This document shows, piece by piece, positions 36,290 through 46,743 of a stretch of DNA of 64,000 nucleotides. Below the pieces are notes generated by a model. That model was not told where the DNA came from. It was given only the letters and a program-made list of their open reading frames with translations, and ran no database searches. The translations under genes and the position numbers were made by a program. The DNA is taken from NCBI GenBank assembly GCA_050084985.1, contig JBITNC010000001.1, positions 111,166,001 through 111,230,000 of the forward strand. The letters are read 5' to 3'. Every line of letters begins with the position of its first letter. Within the stretch, counting starts at the first letter, position 1. This DNA comes from Nageia nagi (lineage: Eukaryota > Pinophyta).

Positions 36290-37640
36290 ACAAACTAATA
36301 TAAATACATGCTTTGAAATGAAATGAAGATTTTGAGGTGTATAGGCTTGATATAGTGATCCAAGGATGATAAATTCATCGAGACTTTCAAAGGATATAAG
36401 ATAATTTCAAAGTATATTAAATATTTATTTTTACATATTGTCATATATATATCAAAAACACTTTTCCAAAGAGTATTTACATTCCTCAAATGGAGCTATG
36501 AATCTCCAAAAAACTAAATTTGAAGTTCTTGGGGTAGATACAAAGTATTTTGAGTCTTATACAATCCTCTTGGATCAAATATGAGGTCAATATATATGAT
36601 TCCCAAGGTTTTTGAGGATCTAACATCAATATTAAATTTTAGATTCTAGTGTAGATATAGAAGATGCAATTTGAGCTCCAAGATAGATATGAAATCTGAG
36701 TTTGGGATAGAGATAGATTTGGCTAAATGTAGTCACATATAAGTGTTATAAATTGGTCAATATTTATTGAAATATAGGAGTGTTATATACATTTGTAAAT
36801 GGAAGGAAATTATATATCCAATAGTAAATAGTTGGGACATATAACAAATATTTAATGGGTCAAAACTCATATGGAAGTAAAACACTTCACAAGGCTTACT
36901 CATTAGGACTATGTAAGTCATGTAGGTTAGGAAATCATGGATTACAAAGGTTATTTAAATACAAAGTGTATCATGTTATATATAAATATAAATTTATTAA
37001 AAATGAATTTCTAAAACAAAAGGAATATCATCAATAAGAGGTCTAAAATGAAAGTTATAGCCTTCAAAAAAAAAACTAATATGAAAAAAGGATAGTTTGA
37101 GACAACCATAAAATATCTAAATCTATTGTACAAAATGAAAACTAATAAATACCCACCTTATTAAAATACCACTAAATAGTTAAATATCACTTTTGTATTT
37201 CACCATATCACTTATGTAAAGATCTACAAAGGTTTCCTCATACAAATAGTCCTAGAAATGAAAGCACACCACACAACCACAAAAAAGAGTAGCAAAGCAA
37301 TATTTCTTGTGATAGCTATTGCAAAATAATTGTAATATTGTTACCATACGATGGGACATAATCCCTATACATATATTGAGCAAGGAGAATGAATATTTGA
37401 CACTAAAAAATCTGATAAAAGGACAAAATATGCCTAGGAAGTCAAGAAAAACATAAATAGAGGTATGGACACCCATATTCGTACAATATAAGAAGATTTG
37501 ATAGTAGTAAGATCAAGTTGTGAGAATTAAAATATCAAATACATACCTACAACAAAAATTAAACTAGGTAGTTGAAATAGTATTCATTGGTTGGAGATGG
37601 AAGGGAGAAAATTATTGGTGTCAAAATTTGAATGTTCAAA
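36290..37640. other. no gene seen upstream of the copia relic
   Basis: Expected position of that relic's leader and 5' LTR, but no copia primer-site match was found. A run of 'gatacaaagtattttgagtc', 'gaggtcaatatatatgat' and similar phrases at 36530-36730 looks like decayed repeats. ORFs of 60-74 codons here have no motif. Confidence 0.4.
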
Positions 37641-37649
37641 CCATGGAAC

Positions 37650-38640
37650 AATATATTCTTTCAACTATCAACACTTGCATGGGGAAAATTTAAAAACCAT
37701 TTGAATGCATCTCCATAAAGACTAAAAAAAATAATTTAGCCATAAAATATTCATCATATGCATTAGAGAAAGATTTAAGCTTAAATATCCTTATATAATT
37801 TATGGGATCTAAAAAACCTTTAAAGTTTATAAATTGAATTTCATTTTTAGAATCACATATACCTCTTTTGTTGAATTCTTTCAAAAAATGGATTGTGATC
37901 CTTTACTTCTTCTACACCATCATTTTTTTATATCAATTTATCCATTATTTTGTTCAACTCTTGTAGTTTCTTCCTTACTAGTAGTTCATCTTCATTTCTT
38001 TGAAATTGTTGTTGTGAAATATGCTCTTGTTGTGGGCTCTTTTCATGTGGTTATTGACTTATGGATGCCATTCCATTTACTTTTTATTTTCCTTTTGATT
38101 ATTATGGTATATGTGCAAACTTTCTCAACCTCCTTATCATTTCATAATTCAATTCATTTAGCAATTCTTGAACTATATCATATTTTTTATATAGAGAACC
38201 TTTTCAAAAATTAATGTCATAATCCAATTGACATACCTCATTAACTTGAATTTGATGATTTTAATTTGACCATGCTTATCTTTTCATGGTACTATTATTA
38301 ATTGCATGAATCATAACACTATAATTTTCTTTCTCAATATTTTATTTTTTAATGCTTTATGCTTCTAATTCTTGAGCATTATTATAATTTTATTGATCCT
38401 CTTGTTCTTGATGCATTTCTTCTTGATCTTTTTTCTTTTGCACTTTAACATTACCTTGAACTTCTTCTATATTCACATATTCTTATTAATTACAATCTTC
38501 AACCTTAATATATTCTTCCTCTTTAAATTATTTTTTATTTCATTCTACATTTTCACCCAAAGAATTGGATTTATTTTTGAATATGATCTTTAAATATTTT
38601 GGGTAAAAGGATCATCATTCCAAGTAATCTACTATCCATG
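37650..38640 (-). pseudogene. gypsy gag relic
   Basis: Minus-strand pieces including a glutamine/glutamate-rich linker (PHEKSPQQEHISQQQFQRN), then NDGVEEVKDHNPFFERIQ and, at 37884-37690, QFINFKGFLDPINYIRIF followed by MAKLFFLVFMEMHSNGF. The last parts align with FIKFDGLKDPKMHVRKF and LAKLFSSSLKDDALKWY of the gag at 28555-28950, so it is the same broad family. No LTR is attached. Confidence 0.55.
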
Positions 38641-38715
38641 AACTATATCTTATCGAGGAACAAAATCAACACCTTTTGGGCTTGCGTATTGGTTTGAAGC
38701 TATTGTAGTAGGTGT

Positions 38716-38845
38716 TGAAATTATAATGTAATTTAGAAATGGCTATTTAAATGATGTATTAACATGGAATAATCCAAATTAAGTTAATAAATGGATTATC
38801 CATGTAAGTAATTGTGGAACTCCACGTAATTGTGGAATCCCAAAT
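38716..38845 (+). repeat. truncated 5' LTR-like copy
   Basis: Matches the first ~130 bases of the LTR at 40572 with about 85-90% identity by eye. Homology is lost at about 38845, after 'ccatgtaagtaattgtggaa'. Confidence 0.65.
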
Positions 38846-39390
38846 AATATGCACTATCCTTATTGGTTACATTAAATTATATTGCAAAAGACTTATTATG
38901 CTTAATGTGTATTGGATTATAAATTGATTCACAATTATGAATATATACACATTTGTTATTTTATATCATTGGTTGATATAGAAATAATTATTTTTATGCA
39001 CATTATTTGAAGTAAAAGTTTGTGCAAATTTTCTTCAAACTATCCTCATTGATTGTGCACATTATTTTTAATCTTGGGTTGAAAATTTATGATTTATAAT
39101 TCTCCATTTGATAATTTTATGGATGATATTATTTAATTCCTTGATTTTATGTCATATGAATGTATATATATGATGCATCTAATTGATCTGGTTTATGAGC
39201 TGCTTGAAATTTGTAGGTTTCTCTTAGAGATTGCAAGTTTCTTTGGGTATGTAGGTTCATGGATGCTCATCATGTCAACATATTATTTAATAACTATTAT
39301 TTGTAAATTGAACTTGTTTATGGTTGATGATTATTTGCCACATTATTACTTTCATGCTTGGAAATTTTATTCTTGTTAGCAAGTTGTAGT

Positions 39391-39745
39391 GAATGGAGTA
39401 GTTAAAAAGGTTCACCCTTCTCCATGACTACAAATGAATGGAGTAGTTAAAAAGGTTTGCCCTTCTCCATGACTACAAATAATAAAGTAGTTAAAAAGGT
39501 TCACTCTTCTCCATGAATACAAATGAATGGAGTAGTTCAAAAGGTTCATCCTTCTCTATGACTACAAATTAATGGAGTAGTTAAAAAGGTTCATCCTACT
39601 CCATGAATACACATTAATGCAATAGTTAAAAAGGTTTGACCTTCTCCTTGACAATAAATTACTGGAGTAGTTTAAAAAGTTTACCCTTCTCCATGATTAT
39701 ACATTTGTTGAAATGGTTAAAAAGGTTCTCCCTTCTTCAAAATTT
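39391..39745. repeat. 45-bp minisatellite, about 8 units
   Basis: Unit starts 'gaatggagtagttaaaaagg' and ends 'catgactacaaat'. Starts at 39391, 39436 and about every 45 bases after. The first units are near identical; the last two are diverged. It lies about 0.8 kb upstream of the LTR at 40572. Confidence 0.9.
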
Positions 39746-39824
39746 TAATTGTTTATTGGAATTTTAATCCATGTTTATGGATTAATGCTACCAAATTCCA
39801 TCATATGCATCTTGACTAATAGCA

Positions 39825-40035
39825 TGGTCAAGTTGAAATTATGTGGCTTGTGCATATTGACTTGGTGGTTTGGCCAAGTTGGCATTTTGTGGCTTACACA
39901 TCTTGACTTGGTGGTTTGTTCAAGTTGGCATTTTTTGTGGCTTAAAAATCTTGACTTGGTGATATAGTCAAGTTGTTATGCCTTATAAATCTTGACAAAG
40001 TGGTTTAGTCAAGTTGGCATTTCATAGTTTGTGAC
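39825..40035. repeat. second minisatellite (~45-48 bp), about 4-5 units
   Basis: Repeats the phrases 'cttgacttggtggtttggtc', 'aagttggcattttgtggctta'. Units vary by indels. Immediately follows the first array, so the two form one repeat-rich tail. Confidence 0.85.
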
Positions 40036-40571
40036 ATGGTTAAGATAACATGGTCACATAAGTCTTTGATTGGTGAAGTTATCATCAAGGGGGAGAAATG
40101 TATTATGAAAATGTTATGATGTGATGACACCTTCATATAAAAAATAAATAAATAAAATAATGATGTAAAAAAAACAAAAATCAAAATCAAAAATCATTTT
40201 TTTTATGATGATTGATGATATTTTTGGTTGATAGTGCATTTGATGATATTGTGTATATCATGTTTTTTATGATGAGTACATGTATATATATCATTCTTGA
40301 TGTGATTTACATGATGTATTGCTATGTTATATGTTATGATATCTCTTTCTTATAGCTGTAGATATGATGATTAATTTGTGTAAGTTTCTATAGGTAGCTA
40401 TAGAAGTTGCAAATCTACAAGAAGATGGTCAATACATATTTGGAAGTTAATGTCAAAGCTTGTAAATCTCTATTATATCCATTCTCATCCCCATTTGTAT
40501 ATTTAGGGGGAGAAATACTTTAGTTACTTATATTGTTATCAACATTCCCAAGATTACATTAAGGGGAGTTT

Positions 40572-41140
40572 TGGAGTTATAATATAATTTGGAAATGGCT
40601 ATTTACATGATGTATTAACATGGAATAATCCAAATTAAGTTAATAAGTAGATTATCCATGTAATTAATTATGGAAAACCACATAATTTTATAATGGGGGT
40701 TTGTACACATGTACATGTAGGTCCATGGTGTAAGTGAGTGCACATGTGATTAGTACATGTAGGTCCATGGAATATGTAAGTGCATAATATAATATCATGC
40801 ATCATGTGATTAGGTGGAGCACCCATGTGGAGAGTGGTCTACCCACTCATGAGATAGAATTCTTTATTGTAAACCCATGATTAGTTAACCATAGGTAGTT
40901 AAGTTTACTAACCACCTAGGGTTAACTTAGATTCCTATATAAAGGACCCCATGGGTAGGAGAAATCTAGTGAAGTATTAGAAGTTAAATATGTTAGAAGA
41001 GGTATTAGAGTTTGTATAAATGGAGAGTTAGTATTTTCCATTGTAAATAGCAATGGAGATAATAGTGATTTCCAAGTGAAGTGGAGTAATCTCTTAGAGA
41101 GAAACCACTATACATCTATGTGTCAATTTGTGTGAATGAT
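40572..41140 (+). repeat. 3' LTR of the element at 38716-41140
   Basis: Starts TGGAGTTATAATATAATTT after the purine run ATTAAGGGGAGTT. Contains TATATAAA at 40936-40943 followed by transcribed-looking U5-type sequence. A pair of 'acatgtaggtccatgg' repeats lies at 40709 and 40757. Right boundary not certain. Confidence 0.6.
40936..40943 (+). promoter_or_regulatory. TATA box in LTR
   Basis: TATATAAA in the context ttcctatataaaggacccc, the typical LTR core promoter layout. No other promoter element is identified. Confidence 0.6.
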
Positions 41141-41163
41141 TCTTGCTTAGTTAGATGTATGAT

Positions 41164-41740
41164 TTCTAGATTTGATGGAAAAGCTACAATAGATCTTGGT
41201 TTATGGCCTTGCTAGGCCCTTCTCTATCTGTAATCAGCTTCATTGATAAGACCCTTGTACATTTTCCCTCCCTTAAGGGATTTCACTATGGTATCAAGGT
41301 CATATGCTTCTTGTATAGCATCATCAAGGCTCTTAGGAGAAGATACCTTCACCATACCCAACAATGGCTCCATTAGCCCCTCAATGAAGGGAAATATCAA
41401 CCTTGCTTTAGGAATATGGTGAACCATGATAGTAATCCTCTAAAACTTTATCACATAATTGTCCACTATCCCTAGTTATCTCAATGAAGTAAGATCCAAG
41501 AAGTAGTCATTTTCCTTCTTTCTATCAAACTGATTAACAAACCATCTCACAAACTCATCAAAAGAAGTAATAAGATAATACCCTTGGATGATCAACCCAT
41601 GCTCCTGCCAATCCAAGGCATCTCCCTCAAAATGCAATGATGTAAAATAAATCACATCCTCCTCCACCATGTTAGGGCTTTAGGTTTGCAATTGATGTAG
41701 CCAATCCTTAGCTTTAATATTCTTACTATTAAACATCTAC
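41164..41740 (-). pseudogene. gypsy gag relic (Retrotrans_gag type)
   Basis: Minus strand: YFTSLHFEGDALDWQEHG, FDEFVRWFVNQFDRKKENDY (41670-41476) and IFPFIEGLMEPLLGMVKV, SLDDAIQEAYDLD (41427-41224). The order 'L.G.A..Ww......w..F...f..rF' followed by 'F..GL...i...v....p.sL..A...A..ae' is the core of gypsy gag. Two stops separate the parts. It runs opposite to the LTR fragment at 41789-42799, so it is a separate relic. Confidence 0.7.
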
Positions 41741-41788
41741 ACATGCATCTTACTAATCTTGTGCTGTAGGTCCTTTCTTATCATCCCA

Positions 41789-42799
41789 TGAGCTACTAGG
41801 GTTATGTGGGTCATGTAGAAACCCATGCCATATTGGGGGAGGATTCTATATCCCCACATTAGATCTAGAGACTCACATTTTCCATTTAAGTTCCCATGCA
41901 TGCCTTCTAGACCCATGCATGCATCCTTGAATCCATGTGGAGCATAGGGGAGGCCCAAACACCTAAGTTGAGCCTAGATTGATCCCTAGGTGCCAATGTT
42001 CAACCATGAAGTGATTGCGTAATTATTTCTAGGTGTAATTTGGACCAAGGAAGGCTATATTAATCCTTAGAGACTCATTAATAAATATACATTGATTATT
42101 ATTACTTCTACCATAGTCCATCAAACAAGTCTTAGCAGTGCTAAGCAACCTTTCCTAGATGTAGCGTCTAGAGGGCATTTAGGCTAAGGGATATTTTCTT
42201 TCTATGACACTAGTGTAGCACCTTTACCCATTTGGTGGTATTTAAATCTATTAATTCTATCTTCATTGATTTATAGGATCTAAAGAGGGCCCCTTCAATG
42301 ACGAGGATTCTAATTCTGAGGAGGTGTATTGTCCCATGGTTCCAAAGTTCGTCCAAAGATTGAGAAGATATTATGTTAATGCTCTAGTTGGCTCTAGAGA
42401 GGCCAACGTAATCCCTCTTAGGGATTGGTATTGTATTCATCATTATTCTATATATAACCAAGGACATTTGGATCTCATACTTGTGTTGTGTTCAACTATT
42501 TATGCATATGTTGGTTTACTATTGTTATATGTGCTTGTATATGATATACATTGATTTTGAGAGGTGATAATGATGTTGTGTGACCATTTCGGCTATACAT
42601 AGGTGTATGAGTATTTGATAATATCACTCTAGTTTAAATGTTAGCGTAATTCCATTATTGTGGTTCATATTGGATGTTCTAACCTAACATTGCATATTTG
42701 AGGATTTTATTACTTGTTATGGATGTAATAGGCCTAATGTTAGGGTTCAAGGGTTTGAAATTATTATTTTTACATTAAGATTCATTTTAGATCATTATA
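41789..42799 (+). repeat. gypsy LTR fragment (3' part), same family as 49767-50715
   Basis: Shares long stretches with 50031-50715, for example 'ccccacattagatctagag', 'agttggctctagagaggc' and 'ttgaaattattatttttaca'. It ends right before a primer-binding site, so it is the 3' part of a 5' LTR. About 300 bases (42025-42345) have no counterpart in the other copy. The first ~260 bases of the family LTR are missing at the left. Confidence 0.7.
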
Positions 42800-42800
42800 G

Positions 42801-42812
42801 TGGTATCAAAGC
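42801..42812 (+). other. primer-binding site of the gypsy relic
   Basis: TGGTATCAAAGC, one base inside the LTR; one change from the initiator tRNA-Met site TGGTATCAGAGC. It sets the plus orientation of this relic. Confidence 0.8.
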
Positions 42813-42885
42813 TTGGATCTAGCCAACCTATGCATGAGATCTACAATACATTGCTACTACACTAGATCCAATATTTAAAGAGATA

Positions 42886-43540
42886 TGGCATATGATAGAA
42901 AAAATAGAAGATCACACATTAAAGAGATGCTTGAAAGAATCATCCATGAGGAGGATATATGGAAATGGATGAATGATTTACTAGATGAGGATATAATCAA
43001 TGATGAAGAGGAGGCATAGGGAGAAAGAAAGAGAGTCATGAAGAGGAGGAGCACAACTTCGATTTGAGCATCCACTCTTGAATAGAAGTTTGGCGAGCTT
43101 ATTTTAGCTATCCATTGCATGACCAGAGTGATGAATTCCATGCAATGGTAGTTAAATAGGAAATTGGGTATTCAAGAAGATCTTAAGAGGTAGCATACCA
43201 CCCACATCATGCCAAGGATGACCAAAAAGCCTCACATCATGATAAGGATGACCAAGAGGCACCATGTCACATCAAGAATGATCAGGAGATCCCATAACAC
43301 ACCAAGGATGAGAGGGAGACACCACATCATACCAAGGATGATATAGAGGTATCACATCATATCAAATATGATAGAGAGGATCAATATGAGGAGGATTGGA
43401 AAGATCAAAAGCCAAGCATAACAAGCTCTCAAAGTTTGAAGGATCAGGAGTTAACTCATCATGGGTCAATGTACAAATCCTCTCCTAGGGAGGTATCTCA
43501 TGGAGGATGTTGGGAAAAAAGAGGAGTAGCTAGTTATTCC
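42886..43540 (+). pseudogene. gypsy gag N-terminal relic with 10-residue repeats
   Basis: Begins at ATG 42886 (MAYDRKNRRSHIKEMLERI), about 75 bases past the primer site, then HEEDIWKWMNDLLDEDIIND. Farther on, a 30-base unit repeated six times (43205-43384) encodes HHxKDDQExP. The frame is broken by stops. At about 43550-43640 gag sequence gives way to copia RT, so the rest of gag is absent. Confidence 0.5.
43205..43384 (+). repeat. 30-bp coding tandem repeat, six units
   Basis: Each unit encodes ten residues near HHTKDDQEAP. All indels are absent, so the reading frame was kept while the units spread, though one unit now carries a stop. A charged, histidine-rich repeat. Confidence 0.85.
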
Positions 43541-43639
43541 TAAATCATCCAAACCCATGTTTACACAAAAGTATGGGGAGGTGATGAAGAGCAGAGTTCC
43601 TAACCCATTGAAGTTAAATCAAATCTTCAAGTAATATTT

Positions 43640-45091
43640 CATGCTGGATCCAAGGTTGAGTTAAAAGGTTATTGGTTCCAAGTGGGTGTATAAAAAAATA
43701 TGTAAAAGTGATGGGAGCATTGAAAGATACAAAGGAAGGTTAGTATAAAAAGGATTCACATAGCAGTATGGTGTGAATTTTGAGAAGATATTTTCACTAG
43801 TTGCAAGATAAGAAATAATAAGATTAGCACTCTCTTTAGCTACAAGAGAAAGTTGGATAGTCCAACAGATGGATGTAAAGATCACCTTTTTCAATGGGTA
43901 CATATATGAAGAGGTATATGTATCATAACCTCAAGGCTTTGAGGTTCAAGGAAGAGAAGGACATGTGTACAAACTAAAGAAGGTATTGTATGGGTTGAAG
44001 CAAGCTACAAGATCTTGGTATACAATAATTGATAGATACTTCAAAAGTGTGGGCTTTCAAAGAAGTGTATGTAAGCCTACCTTGAATTTCATGAAATACA
44101 AGTCTAATATTTTGATTAGTTATTTGTATGTAAATGATTTTATCTTAATGGGTAGAAATAGCAATATGAATGAGGATTTCAAAATTCAAATGATGGTTGG
44201 GTTTGAAATGAAAGATTTTGGTTTGATGAATTACTTTCTTGTCTTGGAGGTGCATAAAACAAAAGAAGAGATCTTTGTGTGACAATCTAGATATGCACAT
44301 GATATGCTAAAGAAGTTCAAAATGGAGAATTTCACACTTGTTGAAACACCTACAATCCATGGGGAACATCTTTGGAAAGAAGATGGAGAACCAAAAGTGA
44401 ACAAGAAATAATATAGAAGCATTATTGGAAGCCTCATATTTTTAATAAACACAAGGCTAAATTTGCAATTTAGTGTTTCATTAGTTTCAAGGCATATGAG
44501 TGATCCATCAATTTTCCATCTCAAGGTAATGAAAATAATCCTTAGATATGTGAAGGGAATAATCAATTTTGGAATAAATCATATATGTAATTCCAAGTTC
44601 AAACTCACATGTTTTAGTGAAAGTGATTAGGGTAGTGATTTGGATGATAGAAAGAGCATAAGTGGGAATTTCTTCTCTCTTAGATTAGGTTTGGTATCAT
44701 GGAGCTATATAAAATAATTCATTGTATCTCTTTCAAGTACTGAGGTTGAGTTTGTAGCTATGATAAGTACTTCAACATAAGCTTTGTGGCTGAGGAAGGT
44801 GTTGAAGGAGATTGGAGAGGAGAAAAAAGATGAAACTACCATTCTTTGTGACAACTAAGGTACCATTAACATGGAACAAAATCATGTCCATAATTCAAGA
44901 ACAAAGTATTTTGATTTGAAGACTCATTTCACCAGGGATTTGGTAAAGAAGGGGATAGTAAAATTGAGGTATTATCTAATACAAGATCAAGTGGATGACA
45001 TATTCACAAAATTCATGGTAAAATCTCAATTTATGCTACTAAGAGACTTAATTGTTGGTCCTCTTATCAATAAGGAAGAGTGTAAGTTTTA
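43640..45091 (+). pseudogene. copia reverse transcriptase-RNase H relic
   Basis: In one frame with about ten stops: VIGSKWVYKKICKSDGSIER, QMDVKITFFNGYIYEEVYV, YKLKKVLYGLKQATRSWY, then YVND near 44130 (normally YVDD), GSLIFLINTRLNLQFSVSLV, and the RNase H part SSTEVEFVAM, TKYFDLKTHF, QVDDIFTK, ending at 45091. This is the C-terminal third of copia pol. It is a different and older lineage from the copies at the window ends. Gag, protease and integrase are missing; the left neighbour is gypsy gag. Confidence 0.85.
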
Positions 45092-45669
45092 AAGATATAA
45101 AATTAACTTAAAACTCACAAATTCCCCAAAATTTGAGCTTACTATTTTATCTTTTACATCCAGTATGAAAATTGATGTCTTACAGATTAGTTAGTTGCTA
45201 TGTTACCATCTAACTGATTAGTCCTATGGCCAACCAACCCATAAATTAGTTCTAATTACTTAATTTTATTAAAACTTGTTGTTTGTTCATTTCTTTCCCT
45301 CATTTTTTCTTTTAGGAGAATATGAAGTGAACAGTATAGGTCACACACAACTTGTAGAATGTATTTAGAGTTTGTTTCAAGGTTTCATAGTTTTTGAAGT
45401 GTGTTATCAAGTTCAATACAATATTCATTGGTGTTGTGTGAAATTATGAGTTTATTTATGTTCATTATTGAATGCATTCTTACCAATTTGAATTAAAAAA
45501 TAATTTTTTCATTTACTTGCTTAAGTAATTCAGTTATTTGTTTATACTAATTAACTTCACACATCATCCTTGATTCATATTCTAGAGGATCCATAAAGCC
45601 TTTGTACCTACTATCTTCTTATGAAAATAACTATAATTCTTCTTGTTTGGTTAACCCTTGGTGTGCTTT
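45092..45669. other. no gene seen; 3' tail of the copia relic
   Basis: May contain that relic's 3' untranslated part; 'ttttaggagaatatgaag' at 45312 is a weak purine run. No LTR pair was found. Ends with GTTAA, the left target duplication of the next element. Confidence 0.4.
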
Positions 45670-45674
45670 GTTAA

Positions 45675-45912
45675 TGTGACATCCCCTTTGTTTAGTTAGT
45701 GGTTCAAAAAGGCTCATCTTTGTAACATACTTTATTTATGTATTTGCACTTTCATTATTGTGTCTTAGGATAGGAGACTTAATGGGACCCCACTATGAAC
45801 CCCAAGTGGGACATCTCCCTCCTAAGGTTATATTAGGTGTATTTGTGATACTTGGAGATCCCAATACTTTATTATGGGAATCCCAAGGCCTAGTTAGCAC
45901 TTAATGGATGGA
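45675..45912 (+). repeat. truncated 5' LTR of the gypsy element
   Basis: Matches 49767-50020 almost throughout (TGTGACATCCCCTTTGTTTA, then 'gcacttaatggatggatg'). Homology ends at about 45912, where gag sequence begins. Confidence 0.85.
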
Positions 45913-45944
45913 TGAACACTTAATCACCCAAATCATACCACCTC

Positions 45945-46055
45945 TTAGAACAAATCAATTAGATGTAGCCACTCAAAAGAAATTAAGAGAAGAAGGCAAG
46001 TGCTTCTATTATAAGAAGACTTGGGAGCTAGGGCACCATTGTCTAGGAAAGGGGT
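45945..46055 (+). pseudogene. gypsy gag zinc-knuckle fragment
   Basis: Frame reads KKLREEGKCFYYKKTWELGH then HCLGKG. Gypsy gag proteins of this type carry C-F-x-C-x-x-x-W-x-x-x-H-x-C; the second cysteine is tyrosine here. It stops at TAG and is interrupted at 46062 by the nested element; the protease part resumes at 49081. Confidence 0.75.
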
Positions 46056-46061
46056 AGCTCT

Positions 46062-46364
46062 TGTTGGAATATTTTAACATTTTCTTAAGTCTTAAGTCCT
46101 AAAGTTCAAATATTTACTATTTAGATATTTATAGATATTATGTAATAAACTTAGTCAATAATCAAGACTAAATCTAAGTTGTTAGGATAAGAGTCTTTTA
46201 TGGTTAGTTATCAATTAGGACCTATTCCTAAGGTTCTATTTTTAGGTTGATAGTTAGTTAGCTTGAGGATTTATCTCAAGATTGTCTATTTTTAGTAATT
46301 CCAAAGCTCTATAAGAGCATGTAATATTTTCTTATTCAATAGATAAATATTACATTTGTTCTCA
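46062..46364 (+). repeat. 5' LTR of the gag-only element
   Basis: 303 bases, TGTTGGAATATTTT to TTGTTCTCA. Contains a direct match to 48777-49080 throughout. Confidence 0.9.
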
Positions 46365-46366
46365 TT

Positions 46367-46378
46367 TGGTATCAAAGC
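46367..46378 (+). other. primer-binding site of the gag-only element
   Basis: TGGTATCAAAGC two bases after the LTR; initiator tRNA-Met type with one change from the canonical copia site. Confidence 0.85.
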
Positions 46379-46565
46379 AATTTTTCTCAATGGGATAAAA
46401 ACTTGTAGGGAATGTTTTAAATATTTTTATGAAGGATTGATCATTATTAAGAGAAGCTCAATCTTATCAAGGTAGAAAACATGTGTGTAGGACTCAAAAA
46501 ATTAGTCAACTTGCAATGCGTATATTTTTTGATCTAATAATCCTTTTCATGTGAAATTTGGACTA

Positions 46566-46566
46566 C

Positions 46567-46633
<67 letters not shown>
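46566..46633. repeat. (ta)n(tg)n microsatellite
   Basis: About eight TA units followed by about 27 TG units, in the leader of the gag-only element between primer site and gag. Long alternating purine-pyrimidine DNA can adopt Z form; no functional evidence here. Confidence 0.95.
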
Positions 46634-46635
<2 letters not shown>

Positions 46636-46743
46636 ACATCCTTTCAAAATTTCAACCCATTTGGGTAAGTTTAAGGTCTCCATTTTAGGATTGTTTTATA
46701 GAAGGTATATTCAATAAAAATGATTTTTTTTGAGATGGAAACC

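Larger units (their letters stand above)
38716..41140 (+). mobile_element. LTR element relic with two minisatellite arrays
   Basis: A 130-base direct repeat at 38716-38845 matches 40572-40700 ('ataatttggaaatggctattt...ttatccatgtaa'), consistent with LTR starts. The right copy continues as a full LTR with a TATA box at 40936-40943 and is preceded by purine runs, so the element reads left to right. The left LTR matches for only ~130 bases before it diverges or is cut. The interior holds no recognisable gag or pol; it holds two tandem arrays and three AGGGGA-type runs. The right end is uncertain (about 41140). Confidence 0.55.

Noticed and set aside
37834-38214. 126-codon hydrophobic plus-strand ORF
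   Set aside because: It is the reverse of a gypsy gag relic rich in Asn/Glu/Lys codons, which gives Phe/Leu/Ile-rich shadow frames; not a membrane protein gene.
38372-38593. Phe/Ile/Leu-rich ORF resembling a membrane protein
   Set aside because: Low-complexity T-rich DNA; composition alone explains it.
39391-40035. CRISPR-like spaced repeats
   Set aside because: Units are contiguous tandem copies without unique spacers, and the window is plant nuclear DNA.
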